Shown one piece after another: positions 1 through 10,931 of a DNA stretch of 18,754 nucleotides. Origin of the DNA: Isohypsibius dastychi (lineage: Eukaryota > Tardigrada > Eutardigrada > Parachela > Isohypsibiidae); assembly GCA_034696485.1 (NCBI GenBank), contig JAQIWT010000519.1:1-18754 (forward strand), in the 5' to 3' direction. The notes below the pieces were generated by a model. It had not been told where the DNA came from and searched no databases. It worked only from the letters and a program-made list of their open reading frames with translations. The translations under genes and the position numbers were made by a program. The number at the start of each line of letters is the position of its first letter. The first letter of the stretch is position 1.

Positions 1-384
1 AAAAAGTCTCCCGCGTTATCGCAAGTGTGTATTGTACTGCATAAAATACCGTGGCACGTGTGGTGTAGAGAACTCTCTGACCGCATCAGGCATACGGAAA
101 AGCGGAAAAGTTCGCCAGAGGCCACTTTTGAGATGCCATTCACCTTCGTGAAAAAGCCGAAGAAAAACGAATATTCGATGATGATATCCGTTATCGGTCG
201 ATCAACATCAGTTACGCGTGGGCATAGTTTCAACTTTCTCTTCTCCATCATTGCAGTCGTCATTCTAACTTTCAGCAATCTCCACAATTTCGAGAATCTT
301 ACGTGAAACAGGAACAACATTGCTGCGGAAGTGGAACGGGAATAATTTTACTTCCCGAAGGCCGGATTTTATAATTCCCATAAA
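1..384. other. Left edge and region upstream of the PAN-ZP gene; no supported gene
   Basis: A 93-codon plus-strand frame (25-306) is open here, but it has no recognisable domain, and the opposite strand is also open over much of it. An AT-rich TTTATAATT lies about 15 bases before the ATG at 385 and may be core promoter sequence. I see no repeat or RNA gene. Confidence 0.4.
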
Positions 385-3321
385 ATGCGTTGGGAGTTCA
401 TCCTTTTAGCGGTGATCTTATGCACAAGTTCAGGTAAGAAATTCTCAACGTGAAGATGTTCTGTACAGTTCAAAACACCGCGGAAGTTTTCCATTTTCTC
501 AAACGAGAAACTCCGGAATTTCCGTTTGTGGTTTTGGTCAACCGGCTCAAATCATATCTTTGTGCAGTTTCCGATGTGTTCAATTTATTAAATCGTTTTG
601 TCACCGGTTAATGTGTTTTTGTGGAATTATAGCCCAGGCGGACAATGCTACTGGAATCCCTATAACACAGGAGCTCACTGACCCCGCTGCTGACGAATGT
701 ATTAGTTTCACGCGTTTACTCGGGAGGATAAAAACGGAACATGCGTTTCAGCGATTATTCAACACTTCGGATATCGGTAAGATTTCAAACGGTCCTTATA
801 AAGGAAGGCGCCATGATCCCATTCGGAAAAATCTCGATTACATTGCACTGTCAAAAACTTCCTCGACCCCCTGGCGGTTTCTGCATCGTGCAGTAAACCT
901 TTTGTGAAACGTTTTACCCCTCCTTCTCTAGTTCCTATTAACCAATGTCCCCAATTTAAAAACCGGCTTCTCAAAACTGAAACTTTAAGGAGACCTTGAA
1001 AATTCAGAAACCCCCATTTGCATTATGTTTGAGTCCGGCGGCTGGATGGTCTTTCCCATTCCAGTCACTGTTTCAATACTTCCTTGTCCCTGACGTTGGT
1101 CAATGGCGAGCGGTGCTGTGAGCGCTAGCCGAACCTTGGGAATCTCCGGACGTCCCAGTTATTCTGGCACTTCGATTCCTAAAGGGGTTTTCTTCACAGT
1201 TTAGGAAGTCTTGTGTTTGCGAACTTAAGGATTAGTGCACAAAAACTCAAGAACTTCGTGGCATCTTCCCTTGTTAACTGGGCGTGTTTGATGTCCGAGT
1301 GGGTTTTTTGAGTTTGTTTATGACTTCCGGGTTTGCAGATTGCCAGGATAAATGCATATCTATCAGCACGTGTCAGTCCTTCAGCTTCGGAATAACAGAT
1401 GGCGGACAAACCGAATGCATGCTGAGCATCTACACGCAAAAAAGCAAGACCGGATTATTTAACGACAATGGCCTCATACAGAATTTCGCTTATTACGAAA
1501 AGTCTCGTGAAGGCTGCATGGAACGTAAGCATAAATTGTCAAAACTACAGTCCATTTGAAAAAGATTAATCATTTTTGGAACGACAAATCGTTAAAACAA
1601 TACCGGAAGCGATGTTAAATTATTCACCGGTTTTGCGGACCTTGACCAGTAACGTCGGTGTCTTATTCAGTATTTAACAGATTCGCAAAATCGTTTAGCA
1701 CCAGAAACTGACTTCTTGCAGTCAAATTCTTGAAGTACTTTCGTGCGCTTTAAAACTGACTACGACAAAAATGAAAACACCAAACGTGAACTAAATAATT
1801 ATACAGTTTACTTGCTCTGATTATGAAAAAAACGGGATGGTTCATCTAATATTCCATTTTTTGTAGTGGCTTTCGAATGCGGACCAGATCGGATTCTTGT
1901 TCAAGGAAGATCGACCGAGCCATTTTCCGGTCTTGTTTATCCTGAATCGGTTTTTGAGAAATCCTGTCAAACCGATCTTTCCGAACAAAAATCATTCACT
2001 TTCGAGATTTCGCTTCAACCAACTTGTGGAACCCGTTACATTGTAAGTACCTGCTTCACAATATTCGAACAGTTCTTTCAAAGTGTCCTTTTTCGCACAG
2101 GGAAATGGATTGTACGAAAACGTGATCATTATTCAATGGGACGATTTAATTGTAAGACAAAAGGAAATCCTACCCGTGAGTTCCTTCTGTGACACATATT
2201 TCCGCTCAAAAGGTCACGCGTCGAGACCGGCGTTTCAAAATAAGCTGCCAGTACGATCTCAGCGATCTCGAAATCAGGTAACCGTCAAACCAGTTTTCAC
2301 TATCCCGACCCGCTCTAGTTTTCTGTTTCAGTCACAAATCCATGGAGGTTGGTCAGGTGAGATAACATCGGCCCCAAAGAGAACTAAATAAATAACAATT
2401 TTTCTTTTAAAGGTTACTCCGCTTGAAATGAACTTGAAGGTTCCCAGACCCGATCCCGTTATCCGTCTGATTAACATGGATTCCAACGGAGTCAACGTTG
2501 CTCGTGTTGGGGATAACATGGTCTTCCGAATCGAACTGGCAAAACAGAGTAAGAAAGATGCTCAAAGACGCCGGCCCAGAACGAATAACCTAACATGTAA
2601 CTTGTTGCTTCAAGGTCCGTACGGGATTTTCGCCCGAAACTGCAGAGCTCAGGGTGAAAATCCAACTGAGTTCCTGGACTTGATCGACACCAAAGGATGC
2701 CCTCTGCATTCGGAAGTCTTCCCACAGCTACAAAAAAACGGCACTGCTTTGGAAACCCAGTTTTTAGCGTTCCGTTTCCGGAAGTCGTTCCAAGTTTTCT
2801 ATCAATGCACGATAGACTACTGCGTGGATGCTTGTCCGCCGGTAAGTGTTCAGAAGTCTATACAATAAACAGAACCTCCTATTGGACGTTTCCGCAGGTT
2901 GACTGTTCCGGACTCAAGTCATTCGGTAAACGAGAAGCCGTAGAATTCAGGGAGAAACTTCCGAGCAACGAGGTGATGAACACATTGCTGATTCTGGATG
3001 ACGAAGAAGTCAGTAAGCTTCAGTACAAAAGTCACGCAAAACTGAGTAAGAAAATGCCAAGATATTCTCTCGACCAAGCCACATATGTTTTCGATTATTC
3101 CAGATGGATCGGTATTCACAATTCAGCCGAAGAATAGCGTGACCTGCGATTCATCTTACCAAACCATCGCAATAATATTAGCCATAGTATCCGCATCTTT
3201 TTTCGTTACGATATTGGCCATGATCGTATATCTGGTCGTCAGTCATAGACGCACTTCTCGCTACAACATTTCTCCACCCAAAGACTTCATCTACCCACAG
3301 AATTTTTTTGGAAGACAGTAA
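385..3321 (+). CDS. PAN/Apple plus zona pellucida (ZP) domain membrane protein, cuticlin-like
   Basis: Eleven exons: 385-433, 633-776, 1339-1524, 1867-2042, 2101-2175, 2213-2277, 2332-2356, 2413-2548, 2615-2841, 2898-3045, 3104-3321. Together they encode 482 aa; all junctions are GT-AG and phase-consistent. Residues 1-17 are a signal peptide. Residues 25-126 form a PAN/Apple-type module, with the pattern DCxDKCxxxxxCxSFSF and a later FAYYEK. The ZP-N half (from about 128) has its four cysteines, in FECGPDR, KSCQTD, PTCGTR and ISCQYD. The ZP-C half (about 280-365) has the hallmark PYGIFARNC and the later cysteines. One transmembrane helix spans 431-456, with a 26-residue tail. Proteins of this class polymerise in apical extracellular matrix or cuticle after cleavage near the membrane; a dibasic KR lies just after ZP-C. 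The architecture recalls LET-653, NOAH and NompA, but I do not assign orthology. The ATG at 385 was chosen because it opens the signal peptide. Confidence 0.88.
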
Positions 3322-3419
3322 CTTATCAGTGGATTTGTTGAACCGTGTGACCTTTTTATACCGTTGTTCTCGGTACTTCTGAAATTTTATCGGTTTGTAG
3401 ATTGCTATATTGATAATCG

Positions 3420-3425
3420 AATAAA
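3420..3425 (+). terminator. AATAAA polyadenylation signal of the PAN-ZP gene
   Basis: A canonical AATAAA lies 99 bases after the TAA of the PAN-ZP gene and 16 bases before the stop codon of the convergent minus-strand gene. It implies a short 3' UTR that probably overlaps the 3' end of that neighbour. Confidence 0.7.
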
Positions 3426-3440
3426 AAACGGAACAAAATG

Positions 3441-4079
3441 TCAATGAGAGTTTTTGTCTTTTTCTTTGCTAACATGGTGATCCAAAACGACGTTCTGTGC
3501 TCGTCCATTCATAACTCCAGCTTGCCGATAGAACTCAGTTTTCAAAACCGGTATTCTCCCAAATCGTTTGGATTGCTCTTGATTCTCTCCTCGAACAGCC
3601 GTTATCACACCCCATCCATATTCCCCATTCACATTTGGCGCCTTGACAAATCGCACATTCAATGGAAGCTCTTCTCGGTCTTTCAACCATTTACGACCGC
3701 CACGGTATTCCGATAATGCAAGTGTTCTCTTGTCATCTTCAACCGGAAACTGTAGGGACATTGGTGGAAGATGATCAACAATTTCCGGCCCGGGTTCTTT
3801 CCAGGCTGGAAAACGGCGAACTTTCGGTGGGAATTTCACGATTGGTATTACTTCCGGTAAGGGTCGGGGAAGACCGGCTGCTTCGGAAACGTCAAATTCA
3901 GCTTGCTTCCACCACCGAGGCTTTACAACATCAACTGCGCCAATTTTCTCGGTGCTGTTATCAAGGATCTTCCCGAACTTGTTTTGCCATCTTATATGAA
4001 CCTCCTTCTCATGCTGGATTTGCGCTTCGTAAAATCGGGTCTTCCTGGCGTTCGCCGGGCGCATTCGCTCTTGAGGCAT
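3441..4079 (-). CDS. Single-exon 212-aa protein, possibly mitochondrial ribosomal protein mS34
   Basis: This is the longest uninterrupted frame in the window: 212 aa with no intron. The start is basic (RMRPANARKTR), fitting a mitochondrial or ribosomal protein. The middle is proline- and charge-rich. The C-terminal third carries a GRKW motif, then YGWGVIT (154-160) followed by RGE and FGRIPVL. That arrangement resembles the conserved 'WG-[IV]-x-T-x-x-G' segment of mitochondrial ribosomal protein S34, but identity elsewhere is low, so the name is tentative. There is no membrane segment. The ATG at 4079 directly follows TTACAAG, which could be a splice or trans-splice acceptor. The gene converges on the PAN-ZP gene. 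I see no AATAAA on this strand just past the stop, only GATAAA-like variants. Confidence 0.6.
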   Translation of the reverse strand: MPQERMRPANARKTRFYEAQIQHEKEVHIRWQNKFGKILDNSTEKIGAVDVVKPRWWKQAEFDVSEAAGLPRPLPEVIPIVKFPPKVRRFPAWKEPGPEIVDHLPPMSLQFPVEDDKRTLALSEYRGGRKWLKDREELPLNVRFVKAPNVNGEYGWGVITAVRGENQEQSKRFGRIPVLKTEFYRQAGVMNGRAQNVVLDHHVSKEKDKNSH

Positions 4080-5311
4080 CTTGTAACTTACGGATTAAAA
4101 ATTTACTCCTTATTACACGTTTAGAATCTGATCAGAAAATCCTCGGCAACAAATGACTGTCAAGTGCGCTCTTCGCAAATTATGGTCTGTTTGTCTGACT
4201 AATCATTTTCTATGTTTCTTGAACCACGGAATGTTGTCAAGAAGGAAACAATTTATATAACCTGGATAGTTTCGCCGGAAAAAAAACAAGATAAATAAAG
4301 TATTACGTCTATAAAATAAAACTGGCATATTCAATTATCCGTGCAGCAGAATTTCGGCTAGGTGAGTATCACACAAGAAACTGTCCGAAATGGTGCAAAA
4401 AATCTGCCACTCTTTTTTTTATGACTTTTCTAATGAAAAACGAAGATCCAAAACTGTCCATCCATCCTTCACGCAGACGATACTTCCCCGCATCCATTCT
4501 CCGAAATGAAAACTTCAAAAATTCCAGAGCAGATGAAAAGCGAAGAGTCTGGTCCACGCAGAATGTTTGGTCCGAGTTTTTAGCACTGTACAACAACAAA
4601 ATTTCTCCAAAGACGCCGAAAAACGATTGCAACAAAACGGGTCCATAAATTTTGTAGAACATTTAGATCAGCTGCATCATTTGGTACCAGAGTTGTATCA
4701 CGCATAATGAAATAGGGCCCAGATGGGAGGAGATAAGGAGATGACGGGAACAACCATAAACAATATCATTTCATCAACAAGATTCCGGCTTCCGGGGGAG
4801 GATAGATGCTGTAGTGACCAAAACAACTGGAGGCATTGGCAGAAAGCATCTGATTATCAATCCACGAGCTATTGCATTGACTTTTGGTACTTCAGGAACG
4901 GAAAGTATAAGCTATGTCATGTAGACTGTAGAGTAGACTGCATCGTTCAGCATGGGGATTCAGCCAACAAATAAAATTCCAATCCAAAAACATTGAAATG
5001 TGCCAGAGACGAGAAGAAGGATCCATGCGTCCAGTCCGATAGTATTCACAGACAAAAGAAAGAAGATACAAAATAACAACATGTACAAAGGTCTCTCGTA
5101 GAGCAATCTAATAAAACGACTCCGCGTCGTAAAACATTCTGGTCCAATCAGGGTCGGTATCCGTCGAGAAAAAGCAGGACTTCCATAAAATGTCGACAAT
5201 ATTAAAAATAGAGTTTTCCTTCCGGAACGGCGTCGGGTTCAATTCGCACCAAGTAGAAGAAAGAAGAGATGAACATAAGCAGAGGAGAAACACACAGTTC
5301 CGCGTCGCATC
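4080..5311. other. Space between mex-3 and the 212-aa gene; mex-3 3' UTR plus unresolved short frames
   Basis: Much of this is probably mex-3 3' UTR, since it follows the mex-3 stop on the minus strand and is U-rich on that strand. Short open frames exist on both strands. On minus, 4960-5199 is a 79-aa frame with two hydrophobic stretches (around YMLLFCIFFLLSV and WILLLVSG), and 4369-4662 is open for 97 codons. On plus, 4723-4974 is cysteine-containing and ends at a TAA inside AATAAA. A strong donor (CTAG|GTGAGT) lies at 4360 on plus. None has a recognisable domain, so I call no gene. Confidence 0.35.
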
Positions 5312-8300
5312 CTAGATGGCATCAGCCTGAATGCGAATATAAGTCTCGACATGATGGCTGCAGATTGGGCACTGCTGCTGAGTTCGGGCGCAGCCCAGAC
5401 AGAAGAGATTGTGACCGCATGGAACCAACGCCGCAACCACGTCATTCTCCTGACAAATGTAACACTCTCGTTTGGCTTTCTGGCTGGTGATCGACTCAGC
5501 AGGGGAGCTCGAGCATGCAGAATCTCCTGGAAAAATTCACAAATTGACTCAAAGCAAAATTCAACATTTACACTTCCGGTCTGCTTCGAATAACGAAAAT
5601 AAATATAGAAAGGCAGGCATACCTGTAGAATTCAACGAAGCTTTGTTGTACATGCCGAATCCACTTGCAAAGTTGCTAGTGAAGTAGCTGGCTCCGTCAT
5701 TCAAACTTTCTTGAAACACATTTCCGCAATCGTTGCTGTTCCAGATGCCAGTTCCAAAGCTGGGCATCGGGTCACTATTGAGTCGGCGAGCATGCGGATG
5801 ATCCATATAGTCATGTCCAGAAATTCCAGCAATGCTGAAGCTTCGTTGGTTCTTGTTGGCTGGAAAAAAGACGCTACTTCCGCCACCATTTTCCGGCTCC
5901 CGCTCAACGTTCCAGCATCCAACTTCAAATGTCAGCGCTGCAAATAACAAGCAAGCGGTCAAGGTCGGTAATCAAGTGACGCACGCACTCACGCGTGATA
6001 TCTTTTTTTCTCTACTGTTTTTTCACGACAAACAAACAATTCTCTGCCCAACCCAAGTCGAATATTATCGATTCTCTACTTTTAAACAACGCGAAAGATG
6101 TTTCCGAAACAAACGCCAGAGATGCTAAAAGTAGTTTCGGTACCTAATCTGGCGCCAGAAATAAAATCACCGAGCTAAAAAACCGACCCAGAAAAAAGCT
6201 CCCGCCAATGAACCGGATATTACTCACGTTCATTTTTTCCAGAGTCTCCACTCAGATTATCTGGACTGCCGCCAAAGAGTCGCTCATGATCCCTCCAGAT
6301 ATCGAGACCAAAGCAGCTATTATCCAACGAAGCGGATCGCTGTCTGGTCGGGTCGTTCTGCTGAATAAGAAGTTCCTCCAAAGTGTTGCCAGTACGTGCC
6401 AGCACGTGATCCTCAATCAGTTCTCGGGCGCGTTGAACTCCTTCTCCACATCCGGTTATCTCAAAAACGGGGTCTTTGTCGCGACCCGGCGTGATGATAT
6501 AGGTCGCGGTATCTTGTTGCACTTTCTTGATAGTTTGACCTTTGGGTCCGACAATCAGACCGACGAGACGTAATGGTACCGGCAATTGAATGGTCATCTG
6601 CAAATCAGACTTTAACAGTCATTTTTCTCTTCAATTCGTTAAAATTCCAATATCTTTTCTCAAATTAGTGCGCTGACAAAATTGTCCTAATTATCAGCTG
6701 GGAGATCGGGTCACTCCAAGGCTGAGCTACTAAATTACACTTCAGACACATGCTGGGATGAGAATTTGGTTTCTCGGTCAAAGCGAGACTTTGTCAGAGA
6801 GGCTCAACTAATCAAGACCCGCTTTTAATCTGCATGTTAATGGCATTAACATGGCTGGGCTTTGGGCAGATCTACGGCTTCTTTGTCCAACAATCCCTTC
6901 TCTTCCTGCGAGACCAAGAACAAAGACGCTTTTAATGATCCACTTTTCCATCAGGACATGCTGGAGGGCAGGCCTCACTTGACCGCAGAGTTTGATTTTC
7001 TTTGTCTCTTTTCAAGACGTCAGAAAATGGCCCAACACGTTATTAATCTCCAGCGTCAAGGGAAACTGACGCTGGGAAAGATGAACAGGTGCATTCCTTT
7101 GTTTAGCCACTCGGAGAGTGTGGTGACTAGTTTTGCGGCTCGAGTTGATGTAAATATATGGACAGTCATAAATGCGAGACACAAAGAGATTCGCGAATAT
7201 TACATTCGTCAGCGACTTATTTCAAGAATAATAATGAATCAACCCCCACCTGTCCAGGAATATGCGGCGGTGGATGGAGTCGGCGCTGAGCTCGAATCTG
7301 AGTGAAATGCTCGGCAGCCTGGACAATTTCCGTTTTGGCAATTTCCACATCCTCCCGACGTCCGGTAATGACAAAGACCGGTTCCTCTCCTCGAACCGGC
7401 GTCTTGATATACGTGTTTGTCTTTGTGCGCAGTGCCTTTATTTTGCAACCTGAAAATACCACCGTTTAGCAATAATAAAAAATGAGAATTCCGGAAATTT
7501 TTTTTTCATCGTTATTCATGCAGACCAAATATCTGCAACACATGTTTTCACGGTCAACATTTAAAAGCGGATCCGCCACCCGAAATGAACGACGCGACGG
7601 TCAGATGCACCCCGAAATAGACCGAATCGCCGGAGAAATTCAATTCAGCGTGTTTTCTATCTAGTCCAATAAATTTGACCAGCAGAATCACGAAACACTT
7701 GACAAGTTCGTATCGTACAGAGTAGCAACTTTACAGCTTCCCATGAAACCAAACAGCATTCAAAATGATTAATCACGCATCCCATATCACTGCCATGTCT
7801 ACAGTATTGCACATTAAAAACCAAGTAAACGACAAATATTTGTACAAATCAACCAGGGCGAGACGAGAGCCATAAAAAGACACCGGCTCAAAGGAAAACA
7901 AATCCCCCCAAACGAGTTCATTAACTACTCCCCATCCTCCCTAAAATCTCTTCTTAAGAACAGGATAAACAAATAGCACTTCTCGAAAATTGACCCTCGT
8001 CTTTTATCGAATTTCAGATAATTAACCAGCGATAACCCCAACTGCAGCTGCAACGAAATATATTTCTCACATCAGGCCGACACGGCACTGAACTAGCAAC
8101 CTTGGCTGCGCTTTAATTACCGTAAAGGCCGTCTAAAAGCGGCTCTACAAAAAACCAGGAAACGTTGGTATCAAGCGGAAAAAATCTCTTGTTTCCGAGC
8201 TCTCTGCATCTTTTTCGTGATGGTCATCTCTCTTCTTTATCATTTCTACACACAGAAATACTGCGGACAAAAGGTCCAGCCCAGACCGGCACAAAGGCAT

Positions 8301-10931
8301 GCTTTGTCTATCGATCGGCACAAATAGAAACAATGATATGCAGACCGCTCCAAAAGCAACGAGGTCACACTCCAATGGACGCTCTAATTAGGGAATCGAC
8401 CGCTGAATGGAAAATGGGCCAGTCTCGACCCTGAATTAAGCATGCTCGGGCCTGGGCATGATACTTCTAATTTTCAACCCGGCAAAAAATACGAATCTCT
8501 AACGTCGTTTTCAAATTTCCCACACTCAGCAATAACGTAAACAAGACTTGGTATACCAAGAAACTACAAAAATCGATCCTGTCGCAAACTCCGTCGCAAG
8601 TCAACTTTTCAACGAACTGTTTCCAGATTGTCAAACGCTACGAAATTTCGCTCAACCACTTTATACCGTTAAATCTATTTCAAACATAGTGTTGCAATCA
8701 CGTATTTGATCAGACAGTTGCTATCTTGACCAAACTACTAGAACACTAGCAAACGTTTTCCAAGCCTGTTTTGTTTGCCATTAACAAGTCTGCGTGATCT
8801 TTTCGCGTGGTCTCATTTTGTCGCTCTCAATCTTCTCCCTGTCAGCCTCCTAAATCCATCCCGGAGAGTGAAAGTCGACTGGAGCCATTTTCTAAAGTAA
8901 CCAGACAGACATTGCTCACAATATTGATTGACCCACATTCTAGACCCCAGCTTGGCAGTGTGAAAACAAGCTTTAAAGCTTGTGCCAGCAGTTTCCATCC
9001 TTATCAAGTGAGTGGGTCAGCTTCAATCTCTAATTTCAGATTCATCCGCCATTTCATTCTCCAAATACATCGCCGGCGCGCTACGGCTGACCGAAACCCT
9101 ACTCAAGTGCCGATATGCACCTTCCCTCACCCTAAATCTTTAAATGTGGAATTTCACACCCGTCATCACTGAAATGGTAGCCACAAAGCAAAATCTCCTC
9201 AACAAATCGCAGCCTGCCTTCCAAACCAGTTCATCATCAAACAGTGCCTCACCCCTCACTTCCCAAACTCTTGTTAACCCAGCTTCAGGCGCATAATATA
9301 ATGCGAGAGAAATGTTGACAGAACAAGGGCCATGTTGTATGGCTTTATCTTATCCCGTTCCTTTGTTTCCTCCGTCTTTGTTAATCGGTCGGTAGTTTTC
9401 GTGGTCGCCGGGGAAGCAAACTTTTATAGACTGAAACTAGCCGATTAACCATATCATCTTTCTCGACTGACCAAACTCCTGTTAACCTAAACTCAGTTTG
9501 TACAGATTAGGAAAAGTTCACAAAAACGATGCGGAGTTCACAAAGATTGACAAATATTGCTCAAAATAGCTTATCGCTTATTACTGATAATTCCACAAGA
9601 AAGACACCTTGATGGTGCCGGTAGAGAATGTAAACAATCACATGGATTTCTTATGCTTTGATCTACATGTGATTATATGCGACTTGGGAAAACTTTATCC
9701 AACGCGATATTGTTGACATCCTTGACGCATCTGTCCAACTTTCAGCTATTTAGTGTGGCCTCGGATTGATCAATGCGATGCAATTACACGAGGACGGCTT
9801 GTGATCTCCGGAAATTCCCGAAAATCACATGCTCATCCACCAGATACACTCGTAACAAATTACTCATTCGCAAACGCCAAAAAAAGCTACTTCGAAGAAT
9901 ATCTCAAAATCAAGACTGATTTTCCCGAGTACACGCGATTCCTAAGAATTAACCCACTTTCCACAAGAGGATAAGCATTTCGGCGAGGAGTCTAACGATT
10001 ACTCGAATGTGATACAGCTATCGGACCTCGATCAATTTAGATTAACAGTTGATTCAACTTCTTTAGCACCCATGACTTCTAACGTCTTACAATCAGATTA
10101 AATCGTCTGAAGTATCTTTTCGAAGGTCGAAGGCTTACCTTGTTTACCAACAATCTCAGCCACGTGTTCCGAACTGGGGACTGCCACACACTCTGTCATG
10201 TTTTGGGATCTCTTCAAGGACTGTGACAAAATTGAGGAGGGTGATGGTGGTCCACTGTAGCCAACATTGATCCCGTTGATGGGATACATGTAATTTCCAT
10301 TGAAGGTGTTTTCTGAAGCAGCTTGAATGTGGAGACGGCTGATTTCCAGGGCCAGTTGCAGAGTTCGAGGATCACAGTCTGAAAACATAGCAATTCTTAT
10401 TCTGAAGTTTCGAAATTATAAACCTATCCGTCGTAATGACGATTCTATCGAAGAGCTTCACCATGCAAATTTGGATCCAGATTTCCGGGAATCGCAAGGC
10501 GCTGCGACAACATTGCGCAAAAACAGATAAGATTATCTTTCTCGTGGAATTTTACGATCACCTTTTTACAAATAATTCAACTGGCGTAAAAGAAAATTTA
10601 AGCGGGCAATCGCTGAAATGAGATGACGGATAATATGGTCTGTAACTGCCAGCAACGGCAACAACAACTGACACAAAAACAAGAATGCGTCATCACCGCC
10701 AAATCGAATGAGATCATGAAATGAAGTGCGGCCTCGTCACACTGAAGCTGTTTCATTCATTTTCGCTCAAGTATAAATTGCGAAATCCCGTTCACATCTC
10801 TCCGCCTGCCGCTCAAAAAAATTCACTTTTCGCTTACCCAAAGGCCCATTGGACATGGGTGCTGCAGTGTCAATTCCGCACTGGTACGGTGATGTCAGAC
10901 AGTTGGGACTCGGCATGGTAAGAGTTTTCAT
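5312..10931 (-). CDS. mex-3: MEX-3 family RNA-binding protein: two KH domains and a C-terminal RING finger
   Basis: Six exons on the minus strand (10838-10931, 10139-10378, 7250-7449, 6228-6597, 5623-5937, 5312-5526) encode 477 aa with matching phases throughout. KH1 (about 90-160) has the near-invariant MEX-3 core [19 protein letters not shown], GxxG loop 109-112, and [13 protein letters not shown]2 (179-250) has VGPKG (loop 195-198) and [14 protein letters not shown]. After a serine/asparagine-rich linker comes a C3HC4 RING (428-462), C-x2-C-x11-C-x-H-x3-C-x2-C-x6-C-x2-C, with VPCGHNLFC as in vertebrate MEX3A-D. MEX-3 proteins bind 3' UTRs to repress maternal and cell-fate mRNAs; the RING form is expected to be an E3 ubiquitin ligase. 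The 10931 ATG is the first after an in-frame TGA; the ATG at 10916 (MPSPNC..) is an alternative giving 472 aa. The linker has two RSxS motifs (RQRSAS, NQRSFS), possible phospho-dependent 14-3-3 sites. Confidence 0.93.
8441..8460. repeat. Imperfect 20-bp palindrome, CATGCTCGGG/CCTGGGCATG
   Basis: Sixteen of the 20 positions match their reverse complement. The outer CATG cores, flanked by purines and pyrimidines, loosely resemble dyad transcription-factor sites. It lies inside the large mex-3 intron. Function unknown. Confidence 0.4.
8966..8983. repeat. Perfect 18-bp palindrome ACAAGCTTTAAAGCTTGT
   Basis: The sequence equals its own reverse complement over 18 bases. Just outside, TTGGCA to the left and TGCCAG to the right extend the symmetry imperfectly. 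It lies in the large mex-3 intron and could be a dimeric-factor binding site or a cruciform-prone element. No specific factor can be named. Confidence 0.5.

Larger units (their letters stand above)
7450..10138 (-). other. 2.7-kb mex-3 intron splitting KH1; no nested gene recognised
   Basis: This intron starts right after codon GKQ-G of the KH1 loop (donor AAG|GTAAGC) and ends at TTTTCAG|GTTGC. It is far longer than the other introns here (37-70 nt are common), which fits a regulatory intron of a developmental gene. Open frames inside (8165-8434 and 8807-9172 on plus, for example) show no domain or consistent splice pattern. It contains an 18-bp perfect palindrome and an imperfect 20-bp one, listed separately. 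No tRNA or repeat family was recognised. Confidence 0.75.

Noticed and set aside
25-306. 93-codon open frame at the left edge
   Set aside because: No domain, no clear splice context, and the opposite strand is equally open.
5561-5962. Single-exon 133-aa minus-strand gene
   Set aside because: It is mex-3 exon 5 extended into flanking introns; acceptor at 5938 and donor at 5622 bound the real exon.
6208-6573. 121-aa plus-strand frame opposite KH2
   Set aside because: Shadow of the mex-3 KH2 exon on the other strand.
7217-7462. Separate small KH gene
   Set aside because: It is the second half of the mex-3 KH1 domain, joined in phase to 10139-10378.
8438-8462. p53-like half sites around the 20-bp intron palindrome
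   Set aside because: Only one half fits the consensus; a match this loose is expected by chance.
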